A stretch of 64,000 nt of DNA from Scilla litardierei (Eukaryota > Streptophyta > Magnoliopsida > Asparagales > Asparagaceae): the NCBI GenBank assembly GCA_030789695.1, contig CM061141.1, positions 172,498,807 through 172,562,806 on the forward strand. Direction: 5' to 3'. Numbering within the stretch: the first letter of the stretch is position 1; every line of letters begins with the position of its first letter. Made by a program: the position numbers and the translations under genes. Below the pieces are notes generated by a model. It saw only the letters and a program-made list of their open reading frames with translations, had not been told where the DNA came from and did no database searches. Below are positions 47,447-60,300 of this stretch, in pieces.

Positions 47447-49200
47447 ATCTATGATGAAAGTATAGATTCCGAGATTTTTGTTGCGGGGATTACAAGTGAT
47501 GCCAACATGGCATGGCTCATGGACAGTGGATGCTCGTATCATATGAGTCCACATAGGAGTTGGTTTACGACATACCGTTCCAAGCAAGATGGATGCTCAA
47601 TCCTCATGGGGAACAATGCAGTGTGTTGAACTGCGGGTATTGGAACCGTTCTGATAAAGATGCATGACGGCATAGTGCATACACTTGCCGATGTGAGGCA
47701 TGTCCCAGATTTACGGAAGAACCTTATCTCCATAGGCGTAGTGGACAATGCCGGATGTAAGTCGGTCTTTGAAAAAGACCAACTTCGAGTTTCGAAAGGA
47801 GCCATGGTTGTGATGAAGGAAAAGAGGTTGGAAACTTATATGTCCATCAAGGTACCACAGTTGAAGGTGAAGCAGACGTAAGCACTACGAGCGCAGTCTC
47901 CGGTGATTCGACCAAGTTATGGAATTCTCTTTTGGGTCATCCATGTGACAAAACGCTTGATGTGCTCTGAAGAAGAAAACTAATTGAAGCCTCGAATGAA
48001 AGCGTAGATTCTTCGAATCCTGTGTGTATATAAAGAAGACAAAGCTGCAGTTTAACACGAGGACGCATACTAGCAAATGACCACTTGACTATTTACACAC
48101 CGATGTGTGGGGACCGTGCCTAGTGCCGTTAAAAGGGGGAGTTAAGTATTTTGTCTTGTTTATTGATGACTACTCTCGCAAAGTTTGGATGTACTTGATG
48201 ACGTGAAAGGACCAGACTTTTGATATGTTTCGAGAGTGGAAGACCATGGTGGAGAAGCAAACCGGAAGGCGTGTGAAGTTGCTTAGATCTGACAATGGAG
48301 GTGAGTTTACCACGAGGGAGTTTAAAATTTTCTGCAAACTCCACGGGATCCACAGACACTTTAGCACACCCGGTGATCCGCAGTCGAATGGTGTGGTGGA
48401 GCGGATGAATCGAACATTGTTGGAGAGAGTGCGGTGTTTGAGGCACTCAGCCAGTTTGGAGAAGTAATTCTGGGGAGAGATACTCTCGACTGCTGTGCAC
48501 ATTGTGAACAGAGTTCCTTCAGTAGCAATTGGCTACAAGATCCCTGAGGAGATGTGGAGTGGTGAAGCTGAAGATTACTCGTACTTGACCATTGTGGGTT
48601 GCCCGGCATACGTGTACGAGAGGGTCGACAAGTTGGGTCCAAGAACAAAGAAGTGTTGGATATGGCCACGGCGTCAAGGGATATCGTTTGTGGGATCCAG
48701 AGGATCAGAAAGCGATAGTGAGCTGACATGTCACTTTTGATGAGGATGCAATGTTCAGGGCAAAACATTCTCACTCAAAAGGTGACAAGTTCGTAGTGGA
48801 GATTTCACCGGAGAGGGTTAGTCTTCCGGTCCAACCCACTCAGCGACCAGGCAAAGAGTTGATGGTCGATGCTCCTGAGGGAGATGATGAGGTCCATGCT
48901 GAGGACCATGTGCAGACACCCGGTACATCTCAGGTATGTGTTGACACTTATGCAGGTGATGATGGAATGCAGAGATCGAAGAGGGTGAAGAAAGTGCCAG
49001 AAAGATTAGGAGCATGGGATTATGCAAGTTATTCTTTCGATGATATGGCGTCTTATGCACTCAACCTAGAGCACGGGGAGCCAGCAAAATATGGTGGAGC
49101 CATAGTCTCTGGGAGATGCCACTCAGTGGCAAGGAGATATGGAGGAGGAAATGGAGTCTCTTCACTGGAACGACACTTGGGATTTGGTGTTGTTACCTAG
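47447..49200 (+). pseudogene. copia 3 protease and integrase
   Basis: Protease active site AWLMDSGCSYHMSP near 47511-47550 and VRHVPDLRKNLISIG near 47690. Integrase core pieces: HTDVWGPCLV near 48090, LRSDNGGEFTTREF near 48280, and SNGVVERMNRTLLERVR at about 48385-48430, the D, D and E regions. Then a linker with SKRVKKVPERL. Stops and frameshifts throughout. Confidence 0.85.
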
Positions 49201-49902
49201 CGAGAAGTGTGCCATTGATTGTCGGTGAATATACAAAGTCAAAGAAGGTTCAACTCAAGATTGGAACAATGTCAGGTACAAGGCAGGGTTGGTTGCCTAT
49301 GGATTTGCAAAATTGAAGGGTGAAAACTACAACGAGATATTCTCACCGGTTGTGCGTCACACGTCCATTCGTGTGTTATTGGCACGCATGGACATGGAGT
49401 TGGAACAACTCGATGTGAAGACCGCTTTCTGCATGGAGATCTTGATGAGGAAATATATATGCAGCAGCCTGAAGGGTTCAAAGTTGAAGGGAAACAGACT
49501 TTGGTGTGCAGGTTGAAGAAATTGTTATACGGGTTGAAGCAGTCACCCAGGCAGTGGTACAAACGATTCGATAGCTTCATGATGGGAGTAGGCTTCGAGA
49601 GGAGCATCAAGGATCAATGTGTGTATGTTCGCACACTTGAGAATGGCTTGAAGAATTATTTGTTGCTCTATGTGGATGACATGCTAATTGCTTCTAATAG
49701 CACATCGGAGGTGAAGAAGCTGAAGGAGAAGCTACGACAAGAATTCGACATGAAAGATTTGGGGCCCGCAAAGAAGATTCTTGGAATGGAGATTGTTCAA
49801 GATCGAAAGAAGCATGAGCTTAGATTGTCACAAAAGGACATTCAGAAGGTACTAGCCCGGTTTGGGATGGATAATGCAAAGCTCGTGATAACACCTTTGT
49901 GA
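49201..49902 (+). pseudogene. copia 3 reverse transcriptase
   Basis: Pieces: VAYGFAKLKGENYNEIFSPVVRHTSIR, QLDVKTAF, QQPEGFKVEGKQTLVCRLKKLLYGLKQSPRQWYKRF, and the intact YVDDMLIAS (49669-49680 encodes YVDD). The second half is open from 49459 to 49902. A frameshift lies near 49440. Confidence 0.9.
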
Positions 49903-50625
49903 GCTCATTTTCAGCTGTCGGCGAGTCAGTCGCTAAGCACCGATGTGGAGAAGACTTACATGTCTCAGGTGCCATATACGAGTGCAGTAGGAAGCTTAAT
50001 GTATGCGATGGTTTGCACGCATCCAGATAGTGCACAGGCTGTGGGAGTGGTTAGCAGATACATGGCTAATCCTGGCAAGGAGCATTGGCAGGCCGTCAAG
50101 TGGATCCTGAGATATCTGTGAGGCACAACGAGTGTCGGGATCCTTTATGGAGAGGAGACGGAAAGGTGCTGAAGGTTACTCCGATAGCGACTACGCAGGT
50201 GATAGAGACAGGCGGCGATCTACACGGGGTATGTGTTCAGTTTGGGCATTGCCGCGGTATCGTGGAGGTCGGTCTTACAGTCTGTAGTTGCGCTATCGAC
50301 CACAGAGGCCGAGTTGATTACAGGGTGGAAGCTGTGAAGGAGGCCAAGTATTTGAGGAGTCCACTGAGAGATTTGGGGGTGCCGCAGAGTTCGTCACATG
50401 TGCATTGTGACAGCCAGAGTGCCATTCATCTGGCGAAGCACCAGGAATAAAATTCGAGGACGAAACATATTAAGGTGCGCGATTCTTTCCGTGAGTTGGA
50501 GAAGAAGGAGATAGAGCTTCAGAAGATCCCAACTGATTTGAACACCGCAAACATATTTACCAAGCCAGTTCCCACCGTCAAGCTCCAGGTTTTCATGGAG
50601 CTGATTTTCTTGTTGGCTTAGGTGG
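49903..50625 (+). pseudogene. copia 3 RNase H
   Basis: Connection domain (YMSQVPYTSAVGSLMYAMVCTHPD) and RNase H (DSDYAGDRDRRRSTRGYVF, ALSTTEAE, HVHCDSQSAIHLAKHQE) are recognisable across several frames, ending with a NTANIFTKPVP-like tail near 50540. Highly decayed. Confidence 0.82.
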
Positions 50626-50733
50626 CACCTGAGGGCTCGTTTTCCGAGACGACGATGATTCTAGAGAGAGTGTCATGGCGCGCAGCGTGGAGGTGCTGGA
50701 GTCATTGGTGATGAGATTTGAATCAAGGTAGAG

Positions 50734-51690
50734 TGTTGTTTTTTGTGATTCAAATCCCGTGGAGCGTTTTTTCTAGGTGACTCGGTCGAGTAGGAGGCTG
50801 CTCAGTTGAGCAACAAGCTACTCGACCGAGCAACATAAAGTCTCTGACAAACCGAGCAGGCATAGAGCTTGTGGAAGTTTTCCCTCTGACTCGGGTGACT
50901 CCTACTCGGTTGAGTAGGAGGCTACTCGGTTGAGCAGGAAGCTACTCGACCGAGCAGCATGAATGCTTTGTTTGTCCGAGCAGCCTGAGGGCATTCCATT
51001 TGCAGAGGGTTATTGACACTCGGGCTGAGTAGCTAGGCTACTCAACCGAGTCGACTCGACTCCACCTAGGGCATGTCCGCTCGACCAAGCTCGACCGAGC
51101 TGACAGCCGACTCGGGTCGAGTCGACGGGCCCATGGGCAAAAAGCACGGTTTGGATGTGTTTTTTCCCATTGTTTTGGGTTTGTATTTAAACCTATCTAT
51201 TGTTTTAGATTAGGTTAAGCCTCCTTTCAGATTGAGAGAGTTTTGGAGAGCCTCTTGCTACCCCATTGGAGATTGGAGAGAGTTTTAGGGTTTGTGTTCT
51301 TGAGAGAACGGTTTGGTTTTTCCTTCTCTTCTTCTTCCATTGATTTCTTCCTCTTGAGTGGATTCGTGAGGGCTTGTTCCGTTGAAAAGTTATTACTCAC
51401 ACATGAGGGAGCGTTTTGTAACCCTAATTGTTTGGATCTCTCTTCTAGTGGAATCGTCTCGGATTGGATTGTTGGACGTAGGTTGTTTACAACCGAACCA
51501 GGGTAAATTCGATTGTGTCTGCGATTGATTTATTTGTTGCTGTGATTCGTTTGATGCTTTCTATTGCAAGGTCAATTGGGAATTTTGTTGGGTCGTTGGG
51601 ATTAGATTTTTGCTAGCTCTATATTCCTGATCAGTTTATTAGGGTTGGTTTCCGCATTGATCCCAAGGCGATTTGGTTTTCACCCCAACA
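50734..51690 (+). repeat. 3' LTR of copia 3 (957 bp)
   Basis: TGTTGTTTTTTG ... CACCCCAACA. Near-identical to the 5' LTR; many differences are CG/TG or CG/CA. Palindrome array starts at 50780. Confidence 0.94.
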
Positions 51691-52634
51691 AGATCGCCAT
51701 CTTCAACTGAAAAAATAAGAGAATAAAAAATTTGGTCTAAAAATCATATCATTTAATAAAAAGATCCATAACTTCCCAAAATTGTACAAAAATAAACCTG
51801 AGCTCAGAAAAATTGACAAAAATGTCCGTTGGAACCAGGGGATTGCCAACTTCAACTGAATAATAAGAGGGACAAAATTCAGTTATAAAAATCATATCAT
51901 TTAACATAAAGATTCATATCATACAGAAAATATAGAAAATAGCTCGGAGCTCAGAAAAATCCGAAAAAAATATCTGTTGGATCCGAGAGATCACCATCTT
52001 CAACTAAAAAATAAAAGAAAAAAGAATAGGCCTAAAAATCGTATCATTTAATAAAAAGATACATATCTACCATAAAATTTAGAAAATAGCACCGAGTTCA
52101 GAAAAATCCGCAAATATGTCTGTTGGACCCTAAAGATCGCCATGATCAACTGAAAAATATGAGAAGACAAAATTAGGCTATAAAAATCTTGGCATTTACT
52201 AAAGAGATTCATATGTTTAATAAAATGAAGAAAATTGCATGGAGCTCAGAATAATTTGCAAACATATCCGTTGGAACTGGGAGATCGTCATCTTCAACTG
52301 AAAAAAGAGAAGAAAAAATTAGGATATAAAAATCATATCATTTAATATAAAGATTCTTATCTTTTAGAAAGTGTAGAAAATAACACCGAGCTCAGAAAAA
52401 TCCGCAAAAATGTCCGTTGGAACCGGAAGATCACCATCTTCAATTAAAAATAAGAGAAGACAAAATTAGGCTAAAAATCATATCATGTAATAAAAAATCG
52501 ACATCTTCAACTGGAAAAAAAGAGGGGTCAAATTTAGGATATAAAAATCATATCAATTAATAAAAATATCAATATCTTTCAAAAAAATGTAGAAAATAGC
52601 ACCCAGCTCAGAAAATGATATATAAAAATCTTAT

Positions 52635-52788
52635 CAGTTGAAGATGGCGATATCCGGTTACACCTGACATTTTTATAGATGAAGATGGCAATTTCCTTGT
52701 TCTGAAATTTTTCTTGTCTTATATTTCAGTTGAAGATGGCGATTTCCCGGTTTCAACGGACATTTTTGGCCTAATTTTTTCTTCTCTG
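52635..52788 (-). repeat. Inverted satellite block in array C (first)
   Basis: Reverse-complement monomer text with GATGGCGAT-type anchors about 45-50 bp apart, flanked on the left by GATATATAAAAATC as at 28010 and on the right by TTAAATGATCCATATCTTC. Same organisation as the block in array A. Confidence 0.8.
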
Positions 52789-55700
52789 ATATCATTTAAT
52801 TAAATGATCCATATCTTCTAGAAAATGTGAAAAATAGCCAAGAGTCCAGAAAAATCCCCAAAATTGTCCATTGGAACCAGGAGATCGCCATCTTTAAACG
52901 AAATATAAGAGAAGTCAAAATAAGGCCAAAAAATCATATCATTTAATAAAAAGATCGTCATCAACTGGAAAATAAAAGAAGACAAAATTAGGCAACAAAA
53001 ATCATATAAATTAATATGAAGATCATTATCTTTTAGAAAAAAATAGAAAATAGCCACGAGCTCAGAATAATACACAAAAATTTCCGTTGGAACCAGGGGA
53101 TCGTCCTCTTCAACTGAAAATAAGAGAGATAAAAATAGGCTATAAAAATCTTTTCATTTAATATAAAGATTCTTATCTTACAGAAAATGTAGAAAATTGA
53201 CTGGAGCTCAGAAAAATCTGCAAAAATGTCTGTTAGAATTAGGAGACCGCCATCTTTAACGAAAAAAAATAAGAGAAGGCACTCCAAAAATCATATCATT
53301 TAATAAAAAGATATGTATCTTACAAAAATGTAGAAAAATAGCCTCGAGCTCAGAAAAATCTGCAAAAATTCCCGTTATCGGAAAATTGCCATTTTCAACT
53401 AATAAATAAGAGATGAAAAACTTAGTCTATTAAAATTAAATCATTTAATTAAAAGGTCACTATCTTCAATAATGAATAGAAAATAGCCTCGAGCTGAGAA
53501 AAATCCTTTAAAATGTCCATTGGACCGAGAGATTACCATCTTCAACTGAAAAATAAGAGAAAACAAGAGTAGGCCATAAAAATCATATCATTTAATATAA
53601 AGATACATATCTTACAGAAAATGTAGAAAATAGCTCGGAGCTCAGAAAATTCTGTAAAAATTTCCGTTAGAACCGGGAGATCGCCATATTCAACTAAAAA
53701 AGAGTATACAAACTTAGTCTATAAAAATCATATCATTTAATAAAAAGATTCATTTCATTAATAAACTGTAGAAAATGGTTCCGAGTTTAAAAAATCTGCA
53801 AAAAATTGCTGTTGGAACTGGGAGTGCGACATCTTCACTGAAAAATCAGAGAAGATAAAATTAGGCTATAAAAACCATTTCATTTAAATATAAAGAATGA
53901 CATCTTACAGAAATCTAAGAAAATATCCCCGAGGTAAGAATAATAAACAAAATGTCCGTTAGAAACAAGAGATCGATATCTTCAACTGAAAAATAAAAGA
54001 AGACAAAATTTGGCCTTAAAATCATGTCATTTAATAAAAAGATTCATAACTTATCGAAAATGTAAAAAATAGACTCGAGCTCAGAAAAATCCGCAATAAT
54101 GTCCCTTGGAACCATATTATTTAATATAAAAATCATATTATTTAATATAAAGATTAGTATTATACAAAAATATAGAAAATAGTGCGGAGCTCAAAAAATC
54201 CGTGCAAATGTCCATTAGAACCAGGAGATTGCCATCTTCAAATTAAAAAAAGCGAAGACAAAATTAGGCCACAAAGTCATATCATTTCATTAAAAAATAC
54301 ATATCTACCAGAAAATGAAGAAAAATAGTCTTAAGCGAAGAAAATCCTGCGAAAATGTCCGTTGAAACCGGGCGATCGCCACTTTCAACTAAAAATAAGA
54401 GAAGACAAATTATGATCGTCATCTTCAAATGAAAAATAAGAGAATACAAACGTATGCTATAAAAATCATATTATTTAATAAAACATTCTATATCTTCCAT
54501 AAAATGTAAAAAATATCACAAAGCTCAAAAAAATACGCAAAAAAGTCCGTTGGAACCGGAAGATCGCCATTTTCAATTACAAAATAAGAGAAGACATCAT
54601 CAGGCTATAAAAATCATATCATTAATAATAAGATCCAAAACCTTTCGAAAATGTAGAAAATAGACATGAGTTCAGAAAAATCCGCAAAAATGTTCGTTGA
54701 AACCGGGAGATTGCCATCTTCAACAAAAAAATAAGTGAAGAAAAAATTAGGTCAAAACATATATCATTTAATAAAAAGATACATAATTTTTCGAAAATGT
54801 AGAAAAATAGCCCCAAGCTCAGAAATGTCTATTGGAACCGGGAGATCACATCTTCAACTAAATAATACGAGTAGACAAAATTAGGTTATAAAAATAATAT
54901 CGTTTAATATAAAGATTCATATCTTACAGAAAATATAGAAATAGCTGGGAGCTCGGAAAAATCCGAAAAATGTCCGTTGGAACCGGGAGATCGCCATCTT
55001 CAACTGGAAAATGTAAGAAAACAAAATTAGTCCAAAAATCATATCATTTAATACAAAGATACATATCTGCCATAAAATGTAGAAAAGGGCATCATGCTCA
55101 AAAAAATCCGCATAAATGTCTGTTGGAACCGGGTGATCGCTATATTCAACAGAAAAAGGGAAGACAAAATTAGGCCAAAAATCATATCATTTAATAAAAT
55201 GATTCATATCTTCCAAAAATGCAGAAAAAAGCCTAAATCTAAGAAAAAATTGCAGAAAATGTTTGTTGGAACCGGAAGAGCGCCATATTCAACTGAAAAA
55301 TATAAAAAGATTAAATTAGGCTACAAAAATCTTGTCATTTATTAAAGAGATCCATTTCTTTAATAAAATGTAGAACATAGCCTGGAGCTCAGAAAAATCC
55401 GCAAAATGTCCGTTGGAACTGTGAGATCACCATCTTCAACTAAAAAATAAGAGAAGAAAAAAATAGGATATAAAAATCATATCATTAACATAAAGATTTT
55501 TATCTTCTAGAAAGTGTAGAAAATAGCCCCGAGCTCAGAAAAATCCGTAAAAAAGTCCGTTGGTATATGGAGATCAAAATATCTTCCAAAATATCATATA
55601 ATTTAATAAAACGATGCATATCTTCCAAAAGGTGGAAAATAGCCCGAAGCTCAGAAAAATCCGCAAAAATGTTCGTTGGAACCGGGAGATCGCCCTCTTC

Positions 55701-55890
55701 AACTGGAATATAAGATAAGAAAATTTTAGGCAAAAACATATCATTTAATAAAAGATCACTACCTTCAACTAGAAAATAAGAGAAGACAAATTTAGGCTAT
55801 AAAAATATCAATTAATAAAAAGATCCATATCATTCATAAAATGTAGAAAATAGCACGAAGCTCCGAAAATTATATATGAAAATCATATCA

Positions 55891-56040
55891 GTTGAAGATG
55901 GCGATATCCCGGTTACAACAGACATTTTTATAGATGAAGATGGCGATTTCCCGGTTCCGATCTTGTCTTCTCTTGTATTTAAGTTGAAGATGGCGATTTC
56001 CCTGTTTCAACGGACATTTTTTGCCTAATTTTTTCTTCTC
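55891..56040 (-). repeat. Inverted satellite block in array C (second)
   Basis: Same rearranged text as 28031-28183 and 52635-52788, with the same order of partial monomers. Confidence 0.8.
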
Positions 56041-59000
56041 AGATATCATTTAATTAAACGTTCCATATCTTCCAGAAAATGTGAAAAATAACCCAGAGCT
56101 TAGAAAAATCCGGGAAAATGTCCTTGGAACAGGGAGATTGCCATCTTTAACCGAAATATAAGAGAAGATAAAATAAGGCCAAAAAATCATATCATTCATT
56201 AAAAATATCGACATCATCAACTGTAAAATAAGACAAGATAATATTAGGCAACAAAAATCATATCAATTAATATAAAGATTCTTATCTTCCAGAAAACATA
56301 GAAAATATCCCCAAGCTCAGAAAAAATTTGAAAAAAGTTCCGTTGGAAAAGCGAGATCGCCCTCTTCAACTGAAAAATAAAAGACAAACTAGGATATAAA
56401 ATCATATTATTTAATATAAAGGTCCATATCTTACAGAAAATATAGAAAATAGCCCCGACCTCAGAAAAATATGCAAAAATGTCTGTTGGAACCGGGAGAT
56501 CGCCATCTACATCTGAAAAATAAGAGGAGACAAAATTAGGCCAAAAATCATATCATTTAATATAAAGATCGCCATCATCAATTGGAAAAATAAGAGAAGA
56601 CAAAATTAGGCAAAAAAATCATAAAAATTAATATAAAGATTCTTATTTTACAGAAAATATAGAAAATATCCCTACCCTCAGAAACATACCCAAAAATTTC
56701 CATTGGATATGTAAGATCGCCCGCTTCAACTGAAAAATAAGAGAAGACAAAATTAGGCCATAAAATCATATCATTTAATAAAAAGATCCATATCTTACGG
56801 AAAATGTAGAAAATAGCGCAGAGCTTAGAAAAATCCGCAAAAATGTCCATTGGAACCGGGAGACTGCCATCTTCATCTGAAAAATAAGAGAAGACAAAAT
56901 TAAGCTATAAAAATCATTTCATTTAATATAAAGATTCATATCTTACAGAAAATTTAGAAAATATCCCGGACCTTAGAATAATCCGCAAAAATGTAAGTTG
57001 GAATCAGGAGATCGCCATCTTCCATAAAAATAAGAGAAGAAAAATGTAGGATATAAAAATCATATCATTTAATAAAAAATTCATATCTTCCATAAAATGT
57101 GGAAAATAGAACCTAGCTTCGTAAAATCCGCAAAAATTTCCATTAGAACCGGAAGATCGCCATCTTCAAGTGAAAAATAAGAGAAGATAAAATTAGGCCA
57201 AAATGATATTATTTAATAAAATGATCAGTATCTTCCAGAAAATACAGAAAATATACCCGAGGTCGGAAAATCAGTAAAAATATCCGTAGGAACCGAGTGA
57301 ACGCTATCTTCAACTGAAAAATAAGAGAAGATAAAATTAAGTAAAAATTATATCATTTAACTTAAAGATGCATATCTTCCAGACAATACAGAAAATAGTT
57401 CCGAGCTAAGTAAAATCTACAAAAATTTCTGTTTAAACTGGGAGATCGTCATCTTCAACTAGAAAATAAGAGAAGACAAAATTAGGCTATAAAAATCATA
57501 TCTTTTAATTTAAAGATACATATATTACAGAAAGTTTATAAAATAGACACGAGCTCAGAATAAACCGCAAAATTGTCCATTGGAACCGGGAGATCGCCAT
57601 CTTAATCTGAAAAATAAGAGAAACCAAAATTAGGCTTAAAATCAAATTATATAATTAAAATATCCACATCTTTTAGAAAATGTAGAATATAGCCTCCAGG
57701 TCAAAAAAATTTGCAAAAAATATCCATTGGAACCGAATGAATGCCATCTTCAATTGAAAAAATAAAAGAAGATAAATTATGCCAAAAAATCATATCATTT
57801 AATAAAATGATCCATTTCTTTCATAAAATGTAGACAATTGCGCCGAACTTAGAAAATCTGCAAAAATGTCAGTTGGAACTGGGAGATCGCCTTCTTCATC
57901 TGAAAATACGATAGGACAAAATTAGGCCAAAAAATCATATTATTTATAAAAAAGATCCATATCTTCCAGAAATTATTAAAATAGCCTCTACGTCCAAAAA
58001 AATCCGCAAAAATATCCGTTGGGAGAATGCCATATTAAACTGAAAAATAGAAGAAGACAAAATTAGGCCAAAAAATCATATCATTTAATAAAATGATCCA
58101 TATTTTCCATAAAATGTAGAAAAATAGCCCCAGTGTAGGAATAATCACTAAAAATGTCTGTTTGAATCGGTAGATTGCCATATTCAACTGAAAAATAAGA
58201 GAAGACAAACGTATGATATAAAAATCATATTATTTAATAAAAAGATCTATATCTTACATAAAATTTAGAAAATAGTACCGTGCTGAGTAGAATTCACAAA
58301 AATGTCCGCAGGAACCAGGAGCTCGCCATCTTTAACTAAAAAAATAAGAGAAGTCAAAATTAGGCCAAAAATCATATTATTTAATAAAAAGATGTATATC
58401 TTCAAGAAAATTTAGGAAATAGCCCCGAGGTCGGAATAATTTGCAAAAATATCTATTGGAATCTGCAAAACTCCATCTCAACTGAAAAACACAAGATGAC
58501 AAAATTAGGTCAAAAATCATATAATTTAATAAAAAGATGCATATCTTTCAGAAAATTTAGAAAATATCCCCGATGACAGAATAATCTGCAAAAATAGCCC
58601 AGATGTCAGAATATTCAGCAAAAATGTCCATTGGAACCAGGAGCTCGCCATCTTGAACTGAAAAATAAGAGAAGACAAAATTAGGCCAAAAATCATATCA
58701 TGTCCCGAGCAAAGAAAAATCCGCAAAAATGTTCGTTAGAACCGGGAGATCGCCATCTTCAACTGAAAAATAAGAGAAGACAAAATTAGGCTTAAAATCA
58801 TATCATTTAATAAAAAGATCCATATCTTCTATAAAATACAGAAAAATCTGCAAAAATGTCCGTTGCAATAGAGAGATTACCGTCTTCAACTGTTCAGAAC
58901 CTTGTTAACATCTTACGATATGCGAATCTCTATTTCTTTCTGCTCTGCTCCCATTGACTTCACTGTGCTTATAGGATCTACATGTAATCACATAAATGTG

Positions 59001-59242
59001 ACGGCAACCGGGGTACGGTCGTTACAAAGTGGTGGCCCATACAGGTCTGCCCAATCAACTTGTGAACAGTATTGAGCAGGCAGGAAGAACGATACTCGAC
59101 TAACTCAATATACATTATGGATATATGCGTATGAACGTTTTCATACGCAAGAGACGTAGAGAAATCTAAGAGAGCGGCTATGGCCGAAAACGCTTTGGGA
59201 TCAGGATCGGGAGCTAGGACATGCAACTCTGGATCAAACATG

Positions 59243-60300
59243 ATGCATCAAATCTCGGATCAGGCTTTGTGAGAGATGGTCCAAGCTATGCAGGAAGAAC
59301 CTAAGAAGGATGGAAGGGTGCAGCAGTTTCGATCGCTACGCCCGCCTATTTTTACTAGATGAGATGATGCTTAGGCTGCAGAGGAGTGGCTGCGCTCGAT
59401 CACCGACAAGCTAAAGGCAGCGCATGCACCTACATCTTTGTAGGTTAGCATGGTGAAGCTGCAACTGACCAGAAAGGATAGAAACTGGTGGGATTCTGTA
59501 GAGGACCGACTGGTGCAGCCGATCTTTTGGGCTACATTTAAGGAGACATTTAATGCCCAGTACTTCTCACCAGAGGTACAAATGAAGTTGGAGGCACAGT
59601 TTATGGACCTGAAGCATAGCTTTATAACTGTAGAGGAGTACGACGCTGAATTTTGTAATCTCAGCAGGTGCGTATTTTAATGCATGACAGTTAACCTTGT
59701 CGTACATATGTATTTGCTAACAATTGGTGTTACAGGTTTGCCAAGGACATGGTGTCCACCCCTTTGGCTTGGGCCACGATATTTTAGCAAGGCATGAACA
59801 TCGATATTCGTGACAGGCTGGTCGGGTTCAAATAGAAGACCCATGCTACCGTACTCTCCACAGCTCGAGAGTATGAGTACGTACAGAGAGCGACAGGCGG
59901 GGGACCCTCCAAGACGACCACCTTTGACCGTTGCAGCATAGCAGAGCTGACGACCTTCAGTGCCACTAGTAAACGCTCACATCGAAGAACGAGAGAAGTC
60001 CACCATATAGACGGGGCATACCACAACATTCAAGAAGACCGGGACAAAAATCAGCCCTCAATGCCCTGTGATATGTGACTAATGTTACTGATCCAGACAC
60101 ATGAAAAGAGATTATCGTTGCTAGAACAAACTGTGTCTGATATGTGGTGCATCAGATCACTCCGTTGGTAACTGTCCAAGACGAGTTAAGCAAACCATGA
60201 CTACCGATGTAAGTCAGCAAGAGCAACAGCCACCACCCTAGCCTCAGAACTACCATGCTTATATCATGGCTACGATGGAGATGGACACCCCGAGATCTTA
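59243..60300 (+). pseudogene. gag: Gag of the gypsy relic, with a predicted intron
   Basis: Capsid-like domain: VQQFRSLRPPIF, AAEEWLRSITDKLKAA, RNWWDSVEDRLVQPIFWATFKETFNAQYF, MDLKHSFITVEEYDAEFCNLSR, continuing after the intron (59668-59735) as FAKDMVST. A zinc knuckle CLICGASDHSVGNC lies near 60135-60175. Several stops (about 59358, 59440, 59787, 59833, 60126). The purine-type GAGGACGG block follows only about 100 bp after the last gag text, so pol is absent rather than merely decayed. Confidence 0.75.
59668..59735 (+). other. Predicted intron in gag of the relic
   Basis: 68 bp, starts GTGCGT and ends TTACAG, with CTAAC (matching the plant branch-point consensus CTRAY) about 20 bp before the acceptor. 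Removal joins AG|G to give LSR-FAKDM, which matches the uninterrupted LSRFAPKM of gypsy copy 2 Gag. Confidence 0.7.

Larger units (their letters stand above)
45615..51690 (+). mobile_element. Ty1/copia retrotransposon copia 3 (6076 bp)
   Basis: Plus-strand element with LTRs 45615-46572 and 50734-51690, perfect target duplication AGATC (45610-45614, 51691-51695), primer site, gag, protease, integrase, RT and RNase H in copia order. Many stops and frameshifts, more decayed than copia 2. DSGCSYHM-type protease suggests a Tork-like lineage (inference). Confidence 0.95.
51691..58892 (+). repeat. Satellite array C (about 48 monomers)
   Basis: Same monomer as arrays A and B. Two inverted blocks (52635-52788, 55891-56040) lie 3.26 kb apart with similar flanking monomers. 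The array stops within CTTCAACTG at 58892, where gypsy-relic LTR sequence begins. No ORF is credible. Confidence 0.93.

Noticed and set aside
26850..58892. Many 60-120-aa ORFs in the satellite (Phe/Ile/Leu-rich, repeated text such as AISRFQRTFLRIFLSS)
   Set aside because: They are translations of satellite monomers. The repetition reflects the 147-148-bp period, not a protein family, and frames break from monomer to monomer.
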